Notes under the pieces: generated by a model | What the model saw: the letters and a program-made list of their open reading frames with translations, nothing else | What the model was told of the DNA's origin: nothing | Databases searched by the model: none | Shown: in pieces, positions 12,886 through 24,533 of the stretch | Numbering within the stretch: the stretch's first letter is position 1 | Layout: each line of letters begins with the position of its first letter | Source of the DNA: Hydra vulgaris | Taxonomy: Eukaryota > Cnidaria > Hydrozoa > Anthoathecata > Hydridae | Length of the DNA stretch: 64,000 nt | Assembly: GCF_038396675.1 (NCBI RefSeq) | Contig: NC_088932.1 | Coordinates: 25,391,001-25,455,000 of the forward strand | Reading direction: 5' to 3' | Translations under genes and position numbers: made by a program

Positions 12886-14661
12886 TTATTTACAAAAACC
12901 TTTAAACTTTTCTTTTGTATGGTAAATTTTAAAACAAGGCACAACACACAAACCAACATTACAGTCTTGACACATATATCGGGTATCTGACCTAATCTTG
13001 TTTTCAGAGCAGACAACACACCTTCTACTTAGTTTCATATTTTTTTCTGTTGCTGGTATAGCATCAACAAAATGACGCTCTATTAATCTTAAAGGAGAAG
13101 GTAATACTCGAGTTCGACTTCTTTTTTTCTCGATGGATTCATGGTATTTAACAATGCTTTCTTTGATAATGGACTCTCTAAACTGTAAGGATGTCATATT
13201 AGGTGATAACTTATTGTTTATAATATTTGCATTGAATGCACAAACGCTAATCAAATGCATAAAAATCTTTTTGTACCATTTTTTAAGTCTTTTTCTTTCG
13301 GATTTATATGTTGTCAACATTTGATCAGATCGGTCAACACCACCCATGTTTTTGTTATATTCATGTATCACTAGAGAAATATTTTTTTCTCTGCCAGCTC
13401 TATTAACAGTGATTGTATCATTTTGAACACAGGTACTCAGCATGTGCACATCTTTCTTGTCTCTCCATTTGGTACACATTATATTTGTTTTAGTATCATA
13501 TCGAACTAAAGTATCACCAATTTTAATTTTAGCATTCTTTATATCCTGCGGTAACTGTTTGCGATTATTACGTAATGTACCAATGCAATCAGTATTATGA
13601 TCCAGCAATACTTTGCATATTTCATAAGATGTATACCAATTATCAATGTGTAAACAATAGCCATTACCAATTAAATTATCCATTAGAGTAATAACAATTT
13701 TAGTAGCTTGATATTTGTATTTTTTCAAGTCTGGTGCAAAACTTTCAGTCATTTCCTTACCAGTGTACAAAAAATAATTTCAAATATAGCCAGTAGCTGA
13801 TTCACATAATGCAAAGGACTTCATTCCAAATCTGGAACGCTTGCTTGGAATGTATTGTTTCCAGCTTAAAAGACCTTTCCAAAGCAGCAGTGATTCGTCT
13901 ATTGATATATTTTTATTTGGTATATACAGAGTTTTGAATTTGTTTACTAGGTAGTCATAGATCGGTTTAATTTTTGCTTTTTTACAGAAATGTATTGGCA
14001 AACTACTGTTATCAACAAAATGAAGAAACTTCTCAGTAAGACAAAACCTATCAAAAGACAATACTTTTCTTATTAGTGGTGTGTCAAACAGAGGGTTTGT
14101 TGAAAAATACATAGCATGTGTTGGTTTCCATAAGATTCCACGATATAAAATGAATGCTATATAGAGCCTGATGTCGTTTCTGCCTAAAGGTATCCATTTT
14201 TGAACTCGGGATTTACCTTTAATTATATTATTTTTACGATATTGTACTGCGAAAAGGTTACTTTGCTCGACAATAAGATCAACGAGGTCGTCTGTTACAA
14301 ATGCTTCAAATATAGTAAGAGGAGTACTATTAACTATAAAACTTGGATGAGGTCCCGCATTACCCTCAAATTTAGCAAAATTTGCTTTATAACCGTCTAT
14401 TTTAACCCAATTCGGTTCATCGTTTGTATTATCTTGTTCTAATTGCATTACATCAGTGTCAAGAAGGTCAGTTTCATTATCATCATCTGCTGATGATGAG
14501 CAAATTATTTCTTCTTCTGTAACAGATTTAACTGAACCTTCATTAGAAGAACCATCATTAGAACTAATATCAGATAATTCATCGCTTTCTCCCATGTATT
14601 CAATTAGATCTTGAACAGAATAACTACTTCTTTTAGGGTAAGATTTTCTAGCCGAAGCCAT
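12886..14661 (-). pseudogene. piggyBac transposase with one premature stop
   Basis: One frame of 592 codons starts at ATG 14661 (MASARKSYPKRSSYSVQDL) and is broken only by TGA at 13780-13782, after SATGYI. The N-terminus is acidic and Ser-rich. All four catalytic Asp positions are present: NISIDESLLLWKG, YCLHIDNWYTS and NMGGVDRSDQM (two). The C-terminus has the zinc-binding Cys-rich domain (RRCVVCSENKIRSDTRYMC, then CQDC and CVVPCFKIYH). Length matches typical piggyBac transposases. This is recent decay; a 293-residue N-terminal product lacking the later catalytic residues is all that normal translation would give. Confidence 0.93.
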
Positions 14662-14836
14662 GTTTACTTTTTCACTAAACTAAAGCATTGTCATATAAAG
14701 CTATTAGCTATATTTTGAAAAAACTCTAGAGTATAAAATGAAGACCATACTATTGTTAAAAGCTATTACATAACATAAATAACAAACTTGCTTTTAACTT
14801 ATCATATCTGATCTGTTTTTCAACTCAAGTAAAAAA

Positions 14837-14982
14837 CGGAAATATCCGTCAGTCGCAAACGGTGCAACAGTTCCAAAATGCGGAAATATCCGTCAGACAC
14901 ATATAAGCCTATAGTTCCAATAAACGGATATATCCGTCAGACACACGTAGAGCTACACCCTTGAAAGACGGATATATCCGTC
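14837..14982 (+). promoter_or_regulatory. Four CGGAWATATCCGTC palindromes at 44-bp spacing
   Basis: Copies start at 14837, 14881, 14925 and 14969, exactly 44 bp apart. The core CGGATATATCCG is a perfect palindrome in the last two copies and CGGAAATATCCG in the first two; GTCAGACAC or a close variant follows. The array lies between the transposase start codon and the nearby terminus of the piggyBac. By analogy with other piggyBac subterminal repeats it may bind the transposase or control its promoter; this is inferred. Confidence 0.7.
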
Positions 14983-15125
14983 AGACACAGTTAAGGGGTT
15001 AATTATGCAACCCGGTTTTTATTGTCGTCAAAATTAAATAATATTTAAATTAAATGTTTTTAATAATATATTTTAAATATTTTTAATTAATTTTTAAAAA
15101 ATTAATTTAAGATTTTGCTTTTTAA

Positions 15126-15305
15126 ATGTACATAAATCGACTGACAAATAGGGATTGGCGCAATTAAATGTACATGCATCGACTGAAAAATAGGGATTGG
15201 CGCAATTGAATTTACATACATCGACTGACAAATAGGGATTGGCAAAACTAAATGCACATATATCGACTGACAAATAGGGATTGGCGCGATTAAAAGTACA
15301 TGATT
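15126..15305. repeat. 42-bp tandem repeat, four copies
   Basis: TCGACTGA occurs at 15137, 15179, 15221 and 15263, a strict 42-bp period, each followed by AAATAGGGATTGGCG or a close variant. It is part of the non-coding body of the 12507-15551 element, outside the piggyBac. The tract is followed by GGGTTAGGGTTTGGG at about 15313, too short to call telomeric. Confidence 0.9.
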
Positions 15306-15641
15306 TGAGACAGGGTTAGGGTTTGGGTCAGAGATAAACCAGAAAATGATGCGCTCAGCATTTTTTAACAGTTTTGCTTTACATTTTTAATAGAAACCAG
15401 GCTTTTTTAAATTCATCGTTGAAAAGAATTTTATTTATAACTGAGTATGAAAAAATCGCAAATATTAGCGTTTTTTAGTATAATTTTTTAAACTTCAACA
15501 GCAATTTAGAGCACTTTTTGTTGGTTTCAGACCTATGTTTTTATACGATTCATAATCACCATAAAATTCTCTATCATATTCTGCAATAAAAAAAATAGGG
15601 CGGGGGGGGGGGGAGAAACTGAAGTAGCGCCAGGATCTGCT

Positions 15642-16079
15642 TTAATTAGCGCCAGGATCTGCTTTTAGGTTAGTTAGTTTATCTTTATGATCGGATTTTA
15701 TTTTTGCATTATATTTATACATAAAGAATAATCTCTTTTTTAACAATTGATTTCTAGAAGTAATTTTACAATCCAGTTCTTTAATTGGTTTTTGATACAC
15801 AAAAGAAGTAGAAGGTTTATGCAGTTTTGTTTGAATAGGTGCTGAAAGTAAATTAGATGATTCACATAAACTAATTTTTGCCACCGTTGATGGCTCATTA
15901 CTTTTAAAAACGATTTTGCATAACTCTTCAAGTTTTCTTTTGTTAGATGACTTAAGGTTGTACACTTTTTTGTATTTCTTGACCAAATTATATATCTGGC
16001 TATGAGTTGGATAAAAATCAAAATTTTTATAAATGCTTTTGGCAGTTTTTAAAGTCGACTTGGATTGTTGCAAATACAA
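15642..16079 (-). CDS. Hypothetical ORF, 145 residues, basic
   Basis: An uninterrupted minus-strand ORF (starts MYLQQSKSTLKTAKSIYKNF) rich in Lys and Ser, with no signal peptide, membrane segment or motif I recognise. HSQIYNLVKKYKKVYNL could be a helix. No splice or polyadenylation evidence was weighed, and an ORF this long in AT-rich repeat DNA is only weak evidence. It could be a fragment of an unknown repeat gene. A poly-G tract (15602-15613) lies just downstream. Confidence 0.25.
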   Translation of the reverse strand: MYLQQSKSTLKTAKSIYKNFDFYPTHSQIYNLVKKYKKVYNLKSSNKRKLEELCKIVFKSNEPSTVAKISLCESSNLLSAPIQTKLHKPSTSFVYQKPIKELDCKITSRNQLLKKRLFFMYKYNAKIKSDHKDKLTNLKADPGAN

Positions 16080-17770
16080 TAAAAAAACATGTCCATTGTA
16101 GCATTTGTTTTCATTATTATCTGGGGCAAATGTAAAATTGTCTATTAAATACTGCTTGGCAAGCCCAGTTTTAAAAAACTACTTTTTTTCAGAAAAAGTG
16201 AATCTACTACCAAAATTGCCAGCATATATTCCAATCTATAAAATTTCCTTAAATTTTCAGAATTAAAAGAAAAATACTTTTTCTTGTTGAAGTTTTAAAT
16301 ATTGTCGAGAACAAACTTTTACTTCGATGATAACTTTGTTTTCCTTTTTAATCAACTTTCAGCTTGTCTTAAATGTCATTTATTTGTAAATACTTAAATG
16401 TATTTTATACTGAATTATTAATTGAAATATGAAGATTATAAAAAACAACTTTGCCTATTCTTAAACCATCAACAAGTTTAGTAATATTGTTAAGGCAGAG
16501 GATGACTTTGACGCTTCATGAAAAATTCGAAAACACTTTTTTAAGCATATTTCGGCTAACGTAAAATTGAAATTCACGCATCCCTAAACTATACCATTCC
16601 ATATTCTTTTTTTTTACGATAAAAATTATGTTTGTTACATTTTCTTTTATACTTGATATTTTTAGTGCCATTCATTGTAAGTTTATATTATATATTTAAT
16701 CTAAACAAAATAGAAAACAGTATCATGCATGATAAACAATTTTTAAAACATTGTTTGAAGCATTTTTCATATGTAAAGCTGCTAAAAACGAGGTTTATAT
16801 TTTCCAATTATAGCTTTTTAGATTAAGCAATATAAAGCAAAATTGACAAAAATGGTGAGAAGCAAAAACTCTTTAGGGTTTGAGAATAAATGGGCTAACA
16901 AACAATTAACTAAGGACGTTGTTATGAAACTTAAGAATAACCTCTGCGTTATTGATTAAGAGAAACACAAACATATTACCATTTTTTTAATTTTCCAAGC
17001 ACAAGTGCTAAAAGAAGTAATTCTAAGAAAACGAATTTTTTTAATGTTTTAAAAAATTTTATGATTTTTTACACCTTAATCTTTTTGCGTCGTTGAAATA
17101 TTACGCATGAATAAATCTGTGGCGCTAAGTTTGTCAAAATAATGAAATCTTATTTTTTTATTAAAAAAAAATTGTTAGCTAGAAATCCGTTACATTTTTG
17201 TTTGAAAAACAATGCATAGTAACATTTAGTTTTGCCTTTCCTTATAGATACCATTTTTGTGTAATATGAGCATGCTCATAATACCCAGTAGTTTAAAATT
17301 ACTTTTTCAATAAAAACAAAACATTGTAAAAAATTTTGATACTTTAACAATACTAATATCTTTCTGTAATTTAAATTTAAACTTTTTTTGATTTTATCGT
17401 TTAAAGGTTTAAGTTACTAAAATTAAAAAAACAGCGAACTAATTTTTTTTACATTTACCAACAATTATAAATTGTCAAAAAAATTGACAAAAAATTGTCG
17501 AAAAAACAAGGCTTGTCAGCATTAGGAAATTTAAAAAAAAAATAATTTACCAAATTATTTTTAAACAAATGGGTATAGTCTAACAATTTTAGACCTTTTG
17601 CTATTTAAAAATTATATCGGAACATGATATTACTTTAACGCCAAAGTTTCCTATCTTGATCAACCATGTATCTAAATTCTGCCGCGCAAAATAAAATCAA
17701 ACGGTCTTGGAATTTATCTTGAGCAATTGGTAGAAAATCTTCACAATCTTTTTTTATTTTGTTTATTTTG
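16080..17770. other. No gene recognised
   Basis: AT-rich sequence with scattered stops in all frames. Short ORFs, including 64 codons at 16632-16826, have low-complexity composition and no recognisable motif. Nothing repeat-like was identified by eye except A/T runs. Confidence 0.5.
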
Positions 17771-17940
17771 TTTATTTTTTATTTTAGGTGCCCCAAGAAA
17801 ACCTAACGGTATTGTCACAGAGCACCGCGGAACCAGGAAGATCACACTTTCTTCCTTCCCAATGGCGAAAATTTTTCCCCAAATCCCGGATCTCTAGTTT
17901 CTAAAGCAAGTAATCTAACCGCTGCACCACGGCTGCTCTT
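17771..17940 (-). mobile_element. tRNA-derived SINE, copy 2
   Basis: Read on the minus strand, the sequence begins aagagcagccGTGGTGCAGCGGTTAG, the same head as the SINE at 4662. It passes through GATCCGGGATTTGGGG at the box B position and ends GGGGCACCTAAAA, the same tail. The middle is diverged from copy 1 but of similar length. Two such copies in opposite orientation show a dispersed family. Confidence 0.85.
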
Positions 17941-18192
17941 CAACGCCACTGATCCGTTACGTAAGTCTACTATAATAAATCCAAACAATATACTAAAAAT
18001 TGTTTATAATCAAAAATTTTGGATCCAGCACAATACCCTATATAAGTTATACATTTACAATTGCTGTGATTTCCATAAATAAATTGCACCAACCACACGA
18101 TTATACACTTTTTGAGGTACACATTGTTACCATTTGTTGGTTTCAAGCTTTTTGGTAAAATATAAAGCCAATCAAAAACGTTTTTTGCCTTA

Positions 18193-18265
18193 ATATCGTC
18201 GGGTGTTGAAGTGCTTGATATCGTCGGGTGTTGAAGTGCTTGATATCGTCGGGTATTTAAGTGCA
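18193..18265. repeat. 25-bp tandem repeat, three copies
   Basis: ATATCGTCGGGTGTTGAAG starts at 18193 and 18218 and, with changes, at 18243: a 25-bp period. No coding context. Confidence 0.85.
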
Positions 18266-18689
18266 GTCTTTTTATACAGTAGTTACTAGTAAGAGAAAAT
18301 TGCTTAATGTAAAATAGCTCTCATTACCAACAATAAAACTAGATATTTTATACCTTTTACAACGTTAATTTGACATAAACGTTATATAAAGTTTGTATTT
18401 TAAATTGAGTGAGTTTAAGAATTAAATAATAGCGGAAAGGTGTTTACTTTACCCTAATTCGTCTATTGTATATTTAACGGCCGAACAATTTCTCATTGAT
18501 TAACGGCTACAAATTATCAGTCAGTTCAATAGAGTCATTCTTTTCACTCATTACAACTTCAAACCTGTCGGAAAAGTTTTGTTCGGTCATCGTCAATAAT
18601 TCTATCCTCCTCACCTAGACTGCTAATGTTGTAATTGCAGATTACTTTCAATTTATTTTTTTGTGCAGAAGTTAGCTGTTTTTTGTACA

Positions 18690-18850
18690 AAGTATCTTGA
18701 ACACCTAGTTAATTGCAAAATGCGCAACTGTTGATCACAAATACTTAAATATCCCACTTTCTGCATTACGGAAGCAGCTCCATCAGTAGTAACACATACA
18801 ATGTCTTCAATGTAGTTTAGCTAAACTGTATCAACACTTTTTGAACTAAA
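18690..18850 (-). pseudogene. hAT transposase scrap
   Basis: The minus strand reads LNYIEDIVCVTTDGAASVMQ followed by KVGYLSICDQQLRILQLTRC. TTDGAASVMQKVGY matches the TDGA block of hAT transposase cores (second catalytic region). Flanking sequence in the same frame soon hits stops. Only this block is recognisable; the lineage is not determined. Confidence 0.4.
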
Positions 18851-19089
18851 TTAATGCATTTTTTTAGCAGGAAGCGAACCAACAACTTTAGCTAATCAAA
18901 GGCTCCTAAAAACGTTTACATTTAAATACCTGCGATTTTTAACTGACATCTATTCGTTGAATGCCAAAATGAATTGCATCCTTTGCGATTAAAGGTTGTT
19001 GAACTTAGATATTACAGTTTCCCTAATTGTGTTCGCGTATTTGACTACCATATGGCTGTCGCCTATTTTAAAAAGAAACAAAATTGAGG

Positions 19090-19137
19090 GACCGCCATTG
19101 AGGGACTGCCTTAAAAGGCAGTCCCTCAATGGCGGTC
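19090..19137. repeat. Perfect 48-bp palindrome
   Basis: Arms 19090-19112 and 19115-19137 (GACCGCCATTGAGGGACTGC...) are perfect reverse complements of 23 bp around 2 bases. A partial direct copy (ATTGAGGGACCGCC) precedes the left arm. GC content is well above the surroundings. Confidence 0.92.
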
Positions 19138-19419
19138 AGTTTAGAAAAAAACGAAGGCAACAAATCGTCAAGTTGATTTTTGTAAGAAATCGGTGATCCT
19201 AGGTTTGAATTTTTTGGCAGTTGACAACGCAGAAAAAACCACGCTTTTGTCAACTGGTACGCCAGTACTTAACTCTTTGCATACTTTTTGGGATATTTTA
19301 TGTTTTTCTGGATATTGAGGTAACTCCATTTATTAGACCTAAATTATTGGTTGTTAGTTCTTAATTCAAAATGCATGAAGTTTTTTTAGTAAACGTAATT
19401 TTTTTTTTGTTAATTCACC

Positions 19420-19570
19420 TCCCCAAGGCCTAGAAGGCCACTACAGGCAAGGAGGCTATTTGTGGAGGATACATTAGTTATGGTTATAACCCTCTCTCAA
19501 CTCTATAACTCCGAAACACGAACCTTGACAAACAAGGCCGCTGCGCGGAGAAACAAGTTAAGCGTGGTAC
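19420..19570 (-). repeat. SINE-like GC-rich repeat
   Basis: A GC-rich island (CCTCCCCAAGGCCTAGAAGG, CCGCTGCGCGGAG) in AT-rich surroundings. On the minus strand, CGCGCAGCGG resembles a tRNA D-arm/box A and GGTTCGTGTTTC, about 20 bp later, a box B; CTCCG and CGGAG could pair as a stem. Composition and layout suggest a dispersed short element, possibly pol III-derived. Not related to the SINEs at 4662 and 17771. Confidence 0.4.
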
Positions 19571-20295
19571 TACCTGGGACGTTATTTTATAATTATATAC
19601 AACTATAATTGCTGTTATTTCTATAGTTTTACACGGCATACTATTGGCAAATTACATCATGAATGAAGTTTTATAATCTATCATCTTGACGTTTTTACAA
19701 AATTACAAAACATTTTCAAGTTTAAATTTTCTTTTAGTAACTTTCTATTCATATTGCGTTTCCGTTTTAACGCGCACTTGGTTAAAATAATAAACATTCC
19801 ATTATAGAAATCAGTTGTAACGACTTCATTTTTTACGTTAGCGCAAAACTCAAATGTGCGTTTTACATAGAGACTGCCGATCCGTTACTGTTTATCGGAT
19901 TGTCGGATTGTGCACCGAACTACCTATGCTGAACGATTCAAATTACTCACGGATTGATTTGATCCGAAAGTAATGTATCGGAAAAAAATTCGTTAAAATT
20001 ATTTGGGATTATTTTTTCGGACTGCAATCCGTTTCGATGCTTTCGGATCGGATTGCATTTTAAAAATATTTTCCGAATTGGAATCCGAACCGATATTATT
20101 TTTACTGATTTATACGGATTCAGAATAAAGAATGCTTTTGAAATAAGATTCATTTTTATTTATTTACAATATTCAAATATACAATGAAAAGAAATGATTT
20201 TCATGTTAAGAAATAAAAAAAGCCAAAATCACACTGAAAATGAATCATTTTCCAAATTCATTTTCTGGCCACTCAATGTCTTGAATTTTGCTGAG

Positions 20296-22313
20296 TTACT
20301 TAGTGTTTTCTTTTATATATACCAACATCTCAACCTTTGAGATTGAAAGATTGGTTTTTCTCGAGCTGTATATATTCCCTGCTGTTGAGAAAACACTTTC
20401 AGATGTTGATGATGCAGCTGGTATACAGAAGTTTTTTCTGGCAAGCCTTGAAATTATTAGGTAAATATACTGGTTTTGTTTCCAGAATTCCAGTACATTT
20501 GTATTTGCTGGAACAGGTTTTAAGTTCAAATACCCTTCAATTTCAGTAAAATGGCTTTCTTGGTGCTTGTTTCACCTCCAGGATTAATGTAACCTGCACC
20601 AAACACTTTTTTCCTCAGTTGTTCAGTGAAATCAAAGTTATCATCATCTTCATCATCCAACATTAAAGGGGAAGGAATGTTTTGGCTAAACTAAATTTCT
20701 TTTTTTGACAGTTCTTCCATAGCTTTCTTTACTGCAGTTTTGACTATTTCAAATTTTTCCCCCTCATCCACAAAGCACATGCCCTTGCTGTAAGGATCTA
20801 AAAAATGTGCAATGGAAAGTTAAATATTCATCAGCTCACTTTCGAATCTTTTGCTTAGATCTTCATTGAAGTAGTGAGCAAGCTCTGATGAAACTTCGGT
20901 TTTTGGCTTGTTCATCTCCCTTGCTAATTTTTCTCTGATGTTGTATTGACAATTAATATCGGAACAAATGCTAACATTCTTTACGCTGCTGCATTTCTCA
21001 GAGAATTTTGAGAAGCCCCTCAAAAGCCGGATGACAGATTGAATAGATTCCACTTCATCTTCTGTTGGTAAAAGATCTGCCAACTTACAACCTCCAGAAA
21101 CAGTAGGGTTCGGATTCTTTAAAGAATGCATCGTCGGAAGAAGATCCACCACAGACTCCATTTGATGGAGATTAGAATTCCATCTTGTGGGGCATCGCTG
21201 CACTAACTTTGTTCTGGAGTTATTTAAGGCTATGGCAACATTAACTAAAGTCATAGCTTTTTGAGAGGACTGAATGAAGTGACCAACTAATTTTGTTATT
21301 TTGTGGTTGAGAATTGACCACTTCGGACATCTTTTATCATCGACAGCACCACTGACAACGAGATTTAGACGGTGGTCAACACACCAAATTGCACTTTGAA
21401 CACCAATTAATTTCCTAACATCTGCTTGGACATTAGCTGCACCGTCGACTGTAATCCAGGTCTTGACTCCAAAATCAAGTTCAAGTTTGTTGAGAGATTC
21501 ATTGAGCTTCTTGGCAATATTGTCACCAGTATGTTGTTCGAGAAAGTATGACATTTCCACCAAAAAGAGTTTTAATTTGAACATTGAATCTATATAGTGG
21601 AGTGTAAGGCTCATGAAAGACAAATTGGTTTGATCAGTGGTCCACACGTCGGATGTAAAGACCACTTCATCAAGATTTGACTAGTCTGTATTGAAAATGT
21701 TTTTTACTTGTTCCTTGATACGTTTAAAAAAGAGAGGAATGCATTTTGTAGATATATTCTTTGCTGTAATGGCTCTGAATTGACCGTTAGTTGCAGTTTT
21801 CATCATCCGGGTGAATGCGTCAGTTTCTACAATAGAAAATGGTCGACTGTCCTCAATCACCCATTTAGTAATGTCAACAACAGTTCTTATTTGATTGATG
21901 TCAGTGATATCACTCAAATAAGAGCTGTTGTCCCATTCTGGTTTGGTAGTCTGTTTTCTACCTTTCCGTGTCTGTGTGTTGAGAGTGCCACAAGTTCCAT
22001 TTGGTCCAGACTGTGGCAATGCTGGTGCATCTTTTTGTGTCTGTGGGCATTTCCTCTTTTTTTCTCTCTCTTGTGTTTGCTCAAAATCTGAGTCTTCAGA
22101 GGCAAGCTCATTAAAAATGTCTGGAATTGTTGATTTTTTCTTGTCTTTCCTTTCTAATTGTTTATACAAATTCAAGTGTACTCTATTCAAATGATTCTTT
22201 AAAGGTCTTGTGGTGCTTTCATTGATTAAGTATATTTTGCTGCAGGCCTTACATTTTGCATTGTTTTCCTCCACATTGTTGAAGAATTCCCAAATATTAG
22301 ATAGCTTAGGCAT
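20296..22313 (-). pseudogene. hAT transposase with BED zinc finger, lightly broken
   Basis: It starts MPKLSNIWEFFNN at 22313. A BED finger follows (CKACSKIYL, then HLNRVH), then a linker and KWVIEDSRPFSIVETDAF, the usual hAT pre-core segment. TAG at 21681-21683 interrupts, then the same frame resumes with VFTSDVWTT (first catalytic Asp), WITVDGAANVQADV (second) and CVDHRLNLVV (the C..H motif). After a TAA near 20820 and a TAG near 20694 the frame still reads LSIAHFLDPYSKGM. One frameshift near 20560 leads to the C-terminal dimerisation domain (IPAASSTSESVFSTAGNIYS) ending at 20296. Three stops and one frameshift in about 670 codons suggest moderately recent inactivation. Confidence 0.92.
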
Positions 22314-23177
22314 TTAAAAAAAAATTAAGGAGTTATCATAGACTGGAGTGAGAACGAAGTTAAAATACGTCATTTTTCAAGGAACAGTCTTTGTAGTAAA
22401 ATAACTTTCTATTAAACACTGCGTAATTATCATAATTAAAGTTAACCAATCACATTCCACGTTTAACAAAAATTATCCAATGATATTGTTTCGAAACGTT
22501 ATAAACGATCGCAAATAAAAGATGGAAGTTTAAGAAATTCGTAAACAATATTTAGAGTTAGTTTATTGTTTTTTTTTTGTTTTTTTGCTTTTGAACGACT
22601 AATAATAAATTTCTAGATTAGAATTTAACTAATTAATGTCTAAATAAGAATTTGGTAGCATTTTTGCCGGATTTACAAATAGAAGTTTTATATTTCTATA
22701 TTTGCTTTTAAATCCGACGAAAATACTCCAACACAAAATAAAATCCTGGAGGGATTTAACAAGTTCCTGGCTGAAATAACAGTTTTAAAGAACGTAATTA
22801 ACCTATAGCTGAACAGGCAAGCAAAAAATAAGGTTTAAATAGGTAGTAGAGATTAAGGTAGAGAGTTTAAAACTTTGATATTTATAGCTATAATTGAGGT
22901 AAGCAAGAAACAATTACTTCGCCTTAATCGTGATTTTCGTTTTAACTAACTTTTTGATTGATCGAATAGTTGTTAAAAACATATCTAACAAACTTTTCTT
23001 TTATTAACCCATTTCGATTACAACTCTCAAAGCTTATTAATTACGTTTTAAAATTTTCCATTTTTTTGCGCCATTTTGACTTGCTTTTGGAATAATTATA
23101 CTACAAAGACTGTAATGCAATTTTAAATCATTTTCGGCTTTGTTCTCCCTCCAGCTAAGCTATTATACCTCCTTGGT

Positions 23178-24533
23178 TTAGCGTAAGTTCAAAACAGTGA
23201 AACTCGTATTCACTAAACTTACGCAACTGCGTTTAACAAAACTTAAGTAAGTTTTTTCGTAAGTTCAGCGCAAAAAAATCGGTATTCACCAAACCTTTTG
23301 AAAACTTGCTCACCTCAATTTAAACAAGAAAAGTTACGTTAGCTATAAGCTGCCTTAACTTAGGCATAACGTTAAAATCATTAAATATTAGAAATGGTGT
23401 AATGTTATATCTCAATAACCATTGGTGGTCACAAGAGAGGTGGAGCACTTCAGTGATTCTAACATATGCTCACCCAAATAATATATTGCAAAATATATTT
23501 TATGTGCAATTTGCTGCAAAACCTTTACAGTTGCTTAGGATTAGAAATTCCAAATGACATTACCTTTGACAGGACAATGATGAAGATGATGTTGAACATA
23601 GTCTTCATCAATGACGATGGAGGCTATGTTCAGGCCGAATTAACAAAAGTCAACCAATTTGACTTGGCATTAAACAAAGAACTCTAATTAAAATTTTGTT
23701 TTTAAATCGAAGACAATAATATATTGTTGAATGTTACAAGGATTTTTTTGATGTTTTATATATGACTTGTTAAAGCATTATGCAAACTCCAATCTTATGC
23801 TCATGCTTATGTCAAATTAGTATACAAATTTTTAATTATTCGCATTAAAAAAAAAATGCTATTTATGTGATATTTAGGATTGAAAAAAAAGAAAGTTTTT
23901 TTAGTTTTTATTAATTGTATTTCAAACAATTGTCAAAATTTATCTTCCTTTAATAACCTCTTTGTACTACAAAGAGGTTATTAAAGGAAGATAAATAGAA
24001 AGGGGTTCAGAATCGATTATTCTACAAATTGTAGAATAATCGATTCTGAACCCCTTTCTATTTCTTTTCTACTTAAAATTATTTTCCTAATTTTCATAGT
24101 AAAATTTTTTACTAAATAAATATTCCATAAAAAGTATTTAGTTTTTATAGCAGAGTCTTATAAAAATATTGTTATCATTATATTAGGCTGTAAAAAACAT
24201 TATTTAGTAATAATCCCTAATTTAAATTAGTTAAAAATTATATGAATTCAATATTAGAAAAGTTTGATTTATAAAATTACGAAAACTTGGTTCATTCAAA
24301 AAAAAATCCACTTGGATGTTTTTTGCGTAAGTTTTTGCCTAAGTTCAGCACGACTCATGCGCAACCCTAACTCTACGGTTAATTTAACTTTACGGTTACT
24401 TTACGGCAACCCTAACTTTACGGAAATGCTGCGAAATATTGGTGAATACCAAATTATAACATGAACTTACGATTTCCGTAACCTTAGTTGAGCAGCACAA
24501 AAGTTACGAAAGTTTTGTGAATACGCACCCTGA
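23178..24533. mobile_element. GGGTGCG-type non-coding element, nested in hAT
   Basis: Its right end GTGAATACGCACCC and GCGTAA-rich subterminal sequence match the element at 8923-12496. Left-end sequence from about 23178 (GCGTAAGTTC...GTATTCAC...GAAAAGTTACGTTAGCTAT) is a diverged copy of that element's left end, though the outermost GGGTGCG is not preserved. The body has no convincing ORF; a 73-codon frame at 23466-23687 has no recognised motif. Confidence 0.65.
23939..24063. repeat. Two adjoining perfect hairpins (28- and 35-bp arms)
   Basis: Arms 23939-23966 and 23968-23995 are perfect complements with a one-base spacer. Arms 23993-24027 and 24029-24063 are perfect complements with a one-base spacer. 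They overlap by three bases. The first contains CTTCCTTTAATAACC, the second GGGGTTCAGAATCGATTATT. No mismatch in 63 arm positions. Confidence 0.93.

Larger units (their letters stand above)
12622..15002 (-). mobile_element. Complete piggyBac transposon
   Basis: TTAA at 12622-12625 and at 14999-15002 are the target duplications. The 13-bp TIRs CCCCTTAACTGTG (12626-12638) and CACAGTTAAGGGG (14986-14998) are perfect. The 2.37-kb element contains a single piggyBac transposase on the minus strand and a regularly spaced palindromic array next to its 5' end. It sits inside the element at 12507-15551. Confidence 0.95.
12507..15551. mobile_element. Host element with ~53-bp TIRs, carrying piggyBac
   Basis: GAATCGTATAAAAACATAGG at 12507 onward is inverted at 15499-15551 (CCTATGTTTTTATACGATTC), and the match extends about 53 bp through GTGCTCTAA to GCTG with few mismatches. 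Removing the piggyBac at 12622-15002 leaves about 670 bp of non-coding sequence that includes a 42-bp tandem repeat. Class is not assigned; no target duplication is obvious. Confidence 0.75.

Noticed and set aside
15126-15305. CRISPR-like array (also 14837-14982, 62440-62625, 63890-63967)
   Set aside because: Repeat periods are strict, spacers are themselves repeated or diverged copies, and the genome is eukaryotic. These are tandem repeats or transposon subterminal arrays.
15308-15330. Telomere-like GGGTTAGGGTTTGGG
   Set aside because: Only about two imperfect units; it could easily be chance.
21708-22194. Plus-strand ORFs of 127 and 88 residues
   Set aside because: They are antisense shadows of the hAT transposase on the minus strand.
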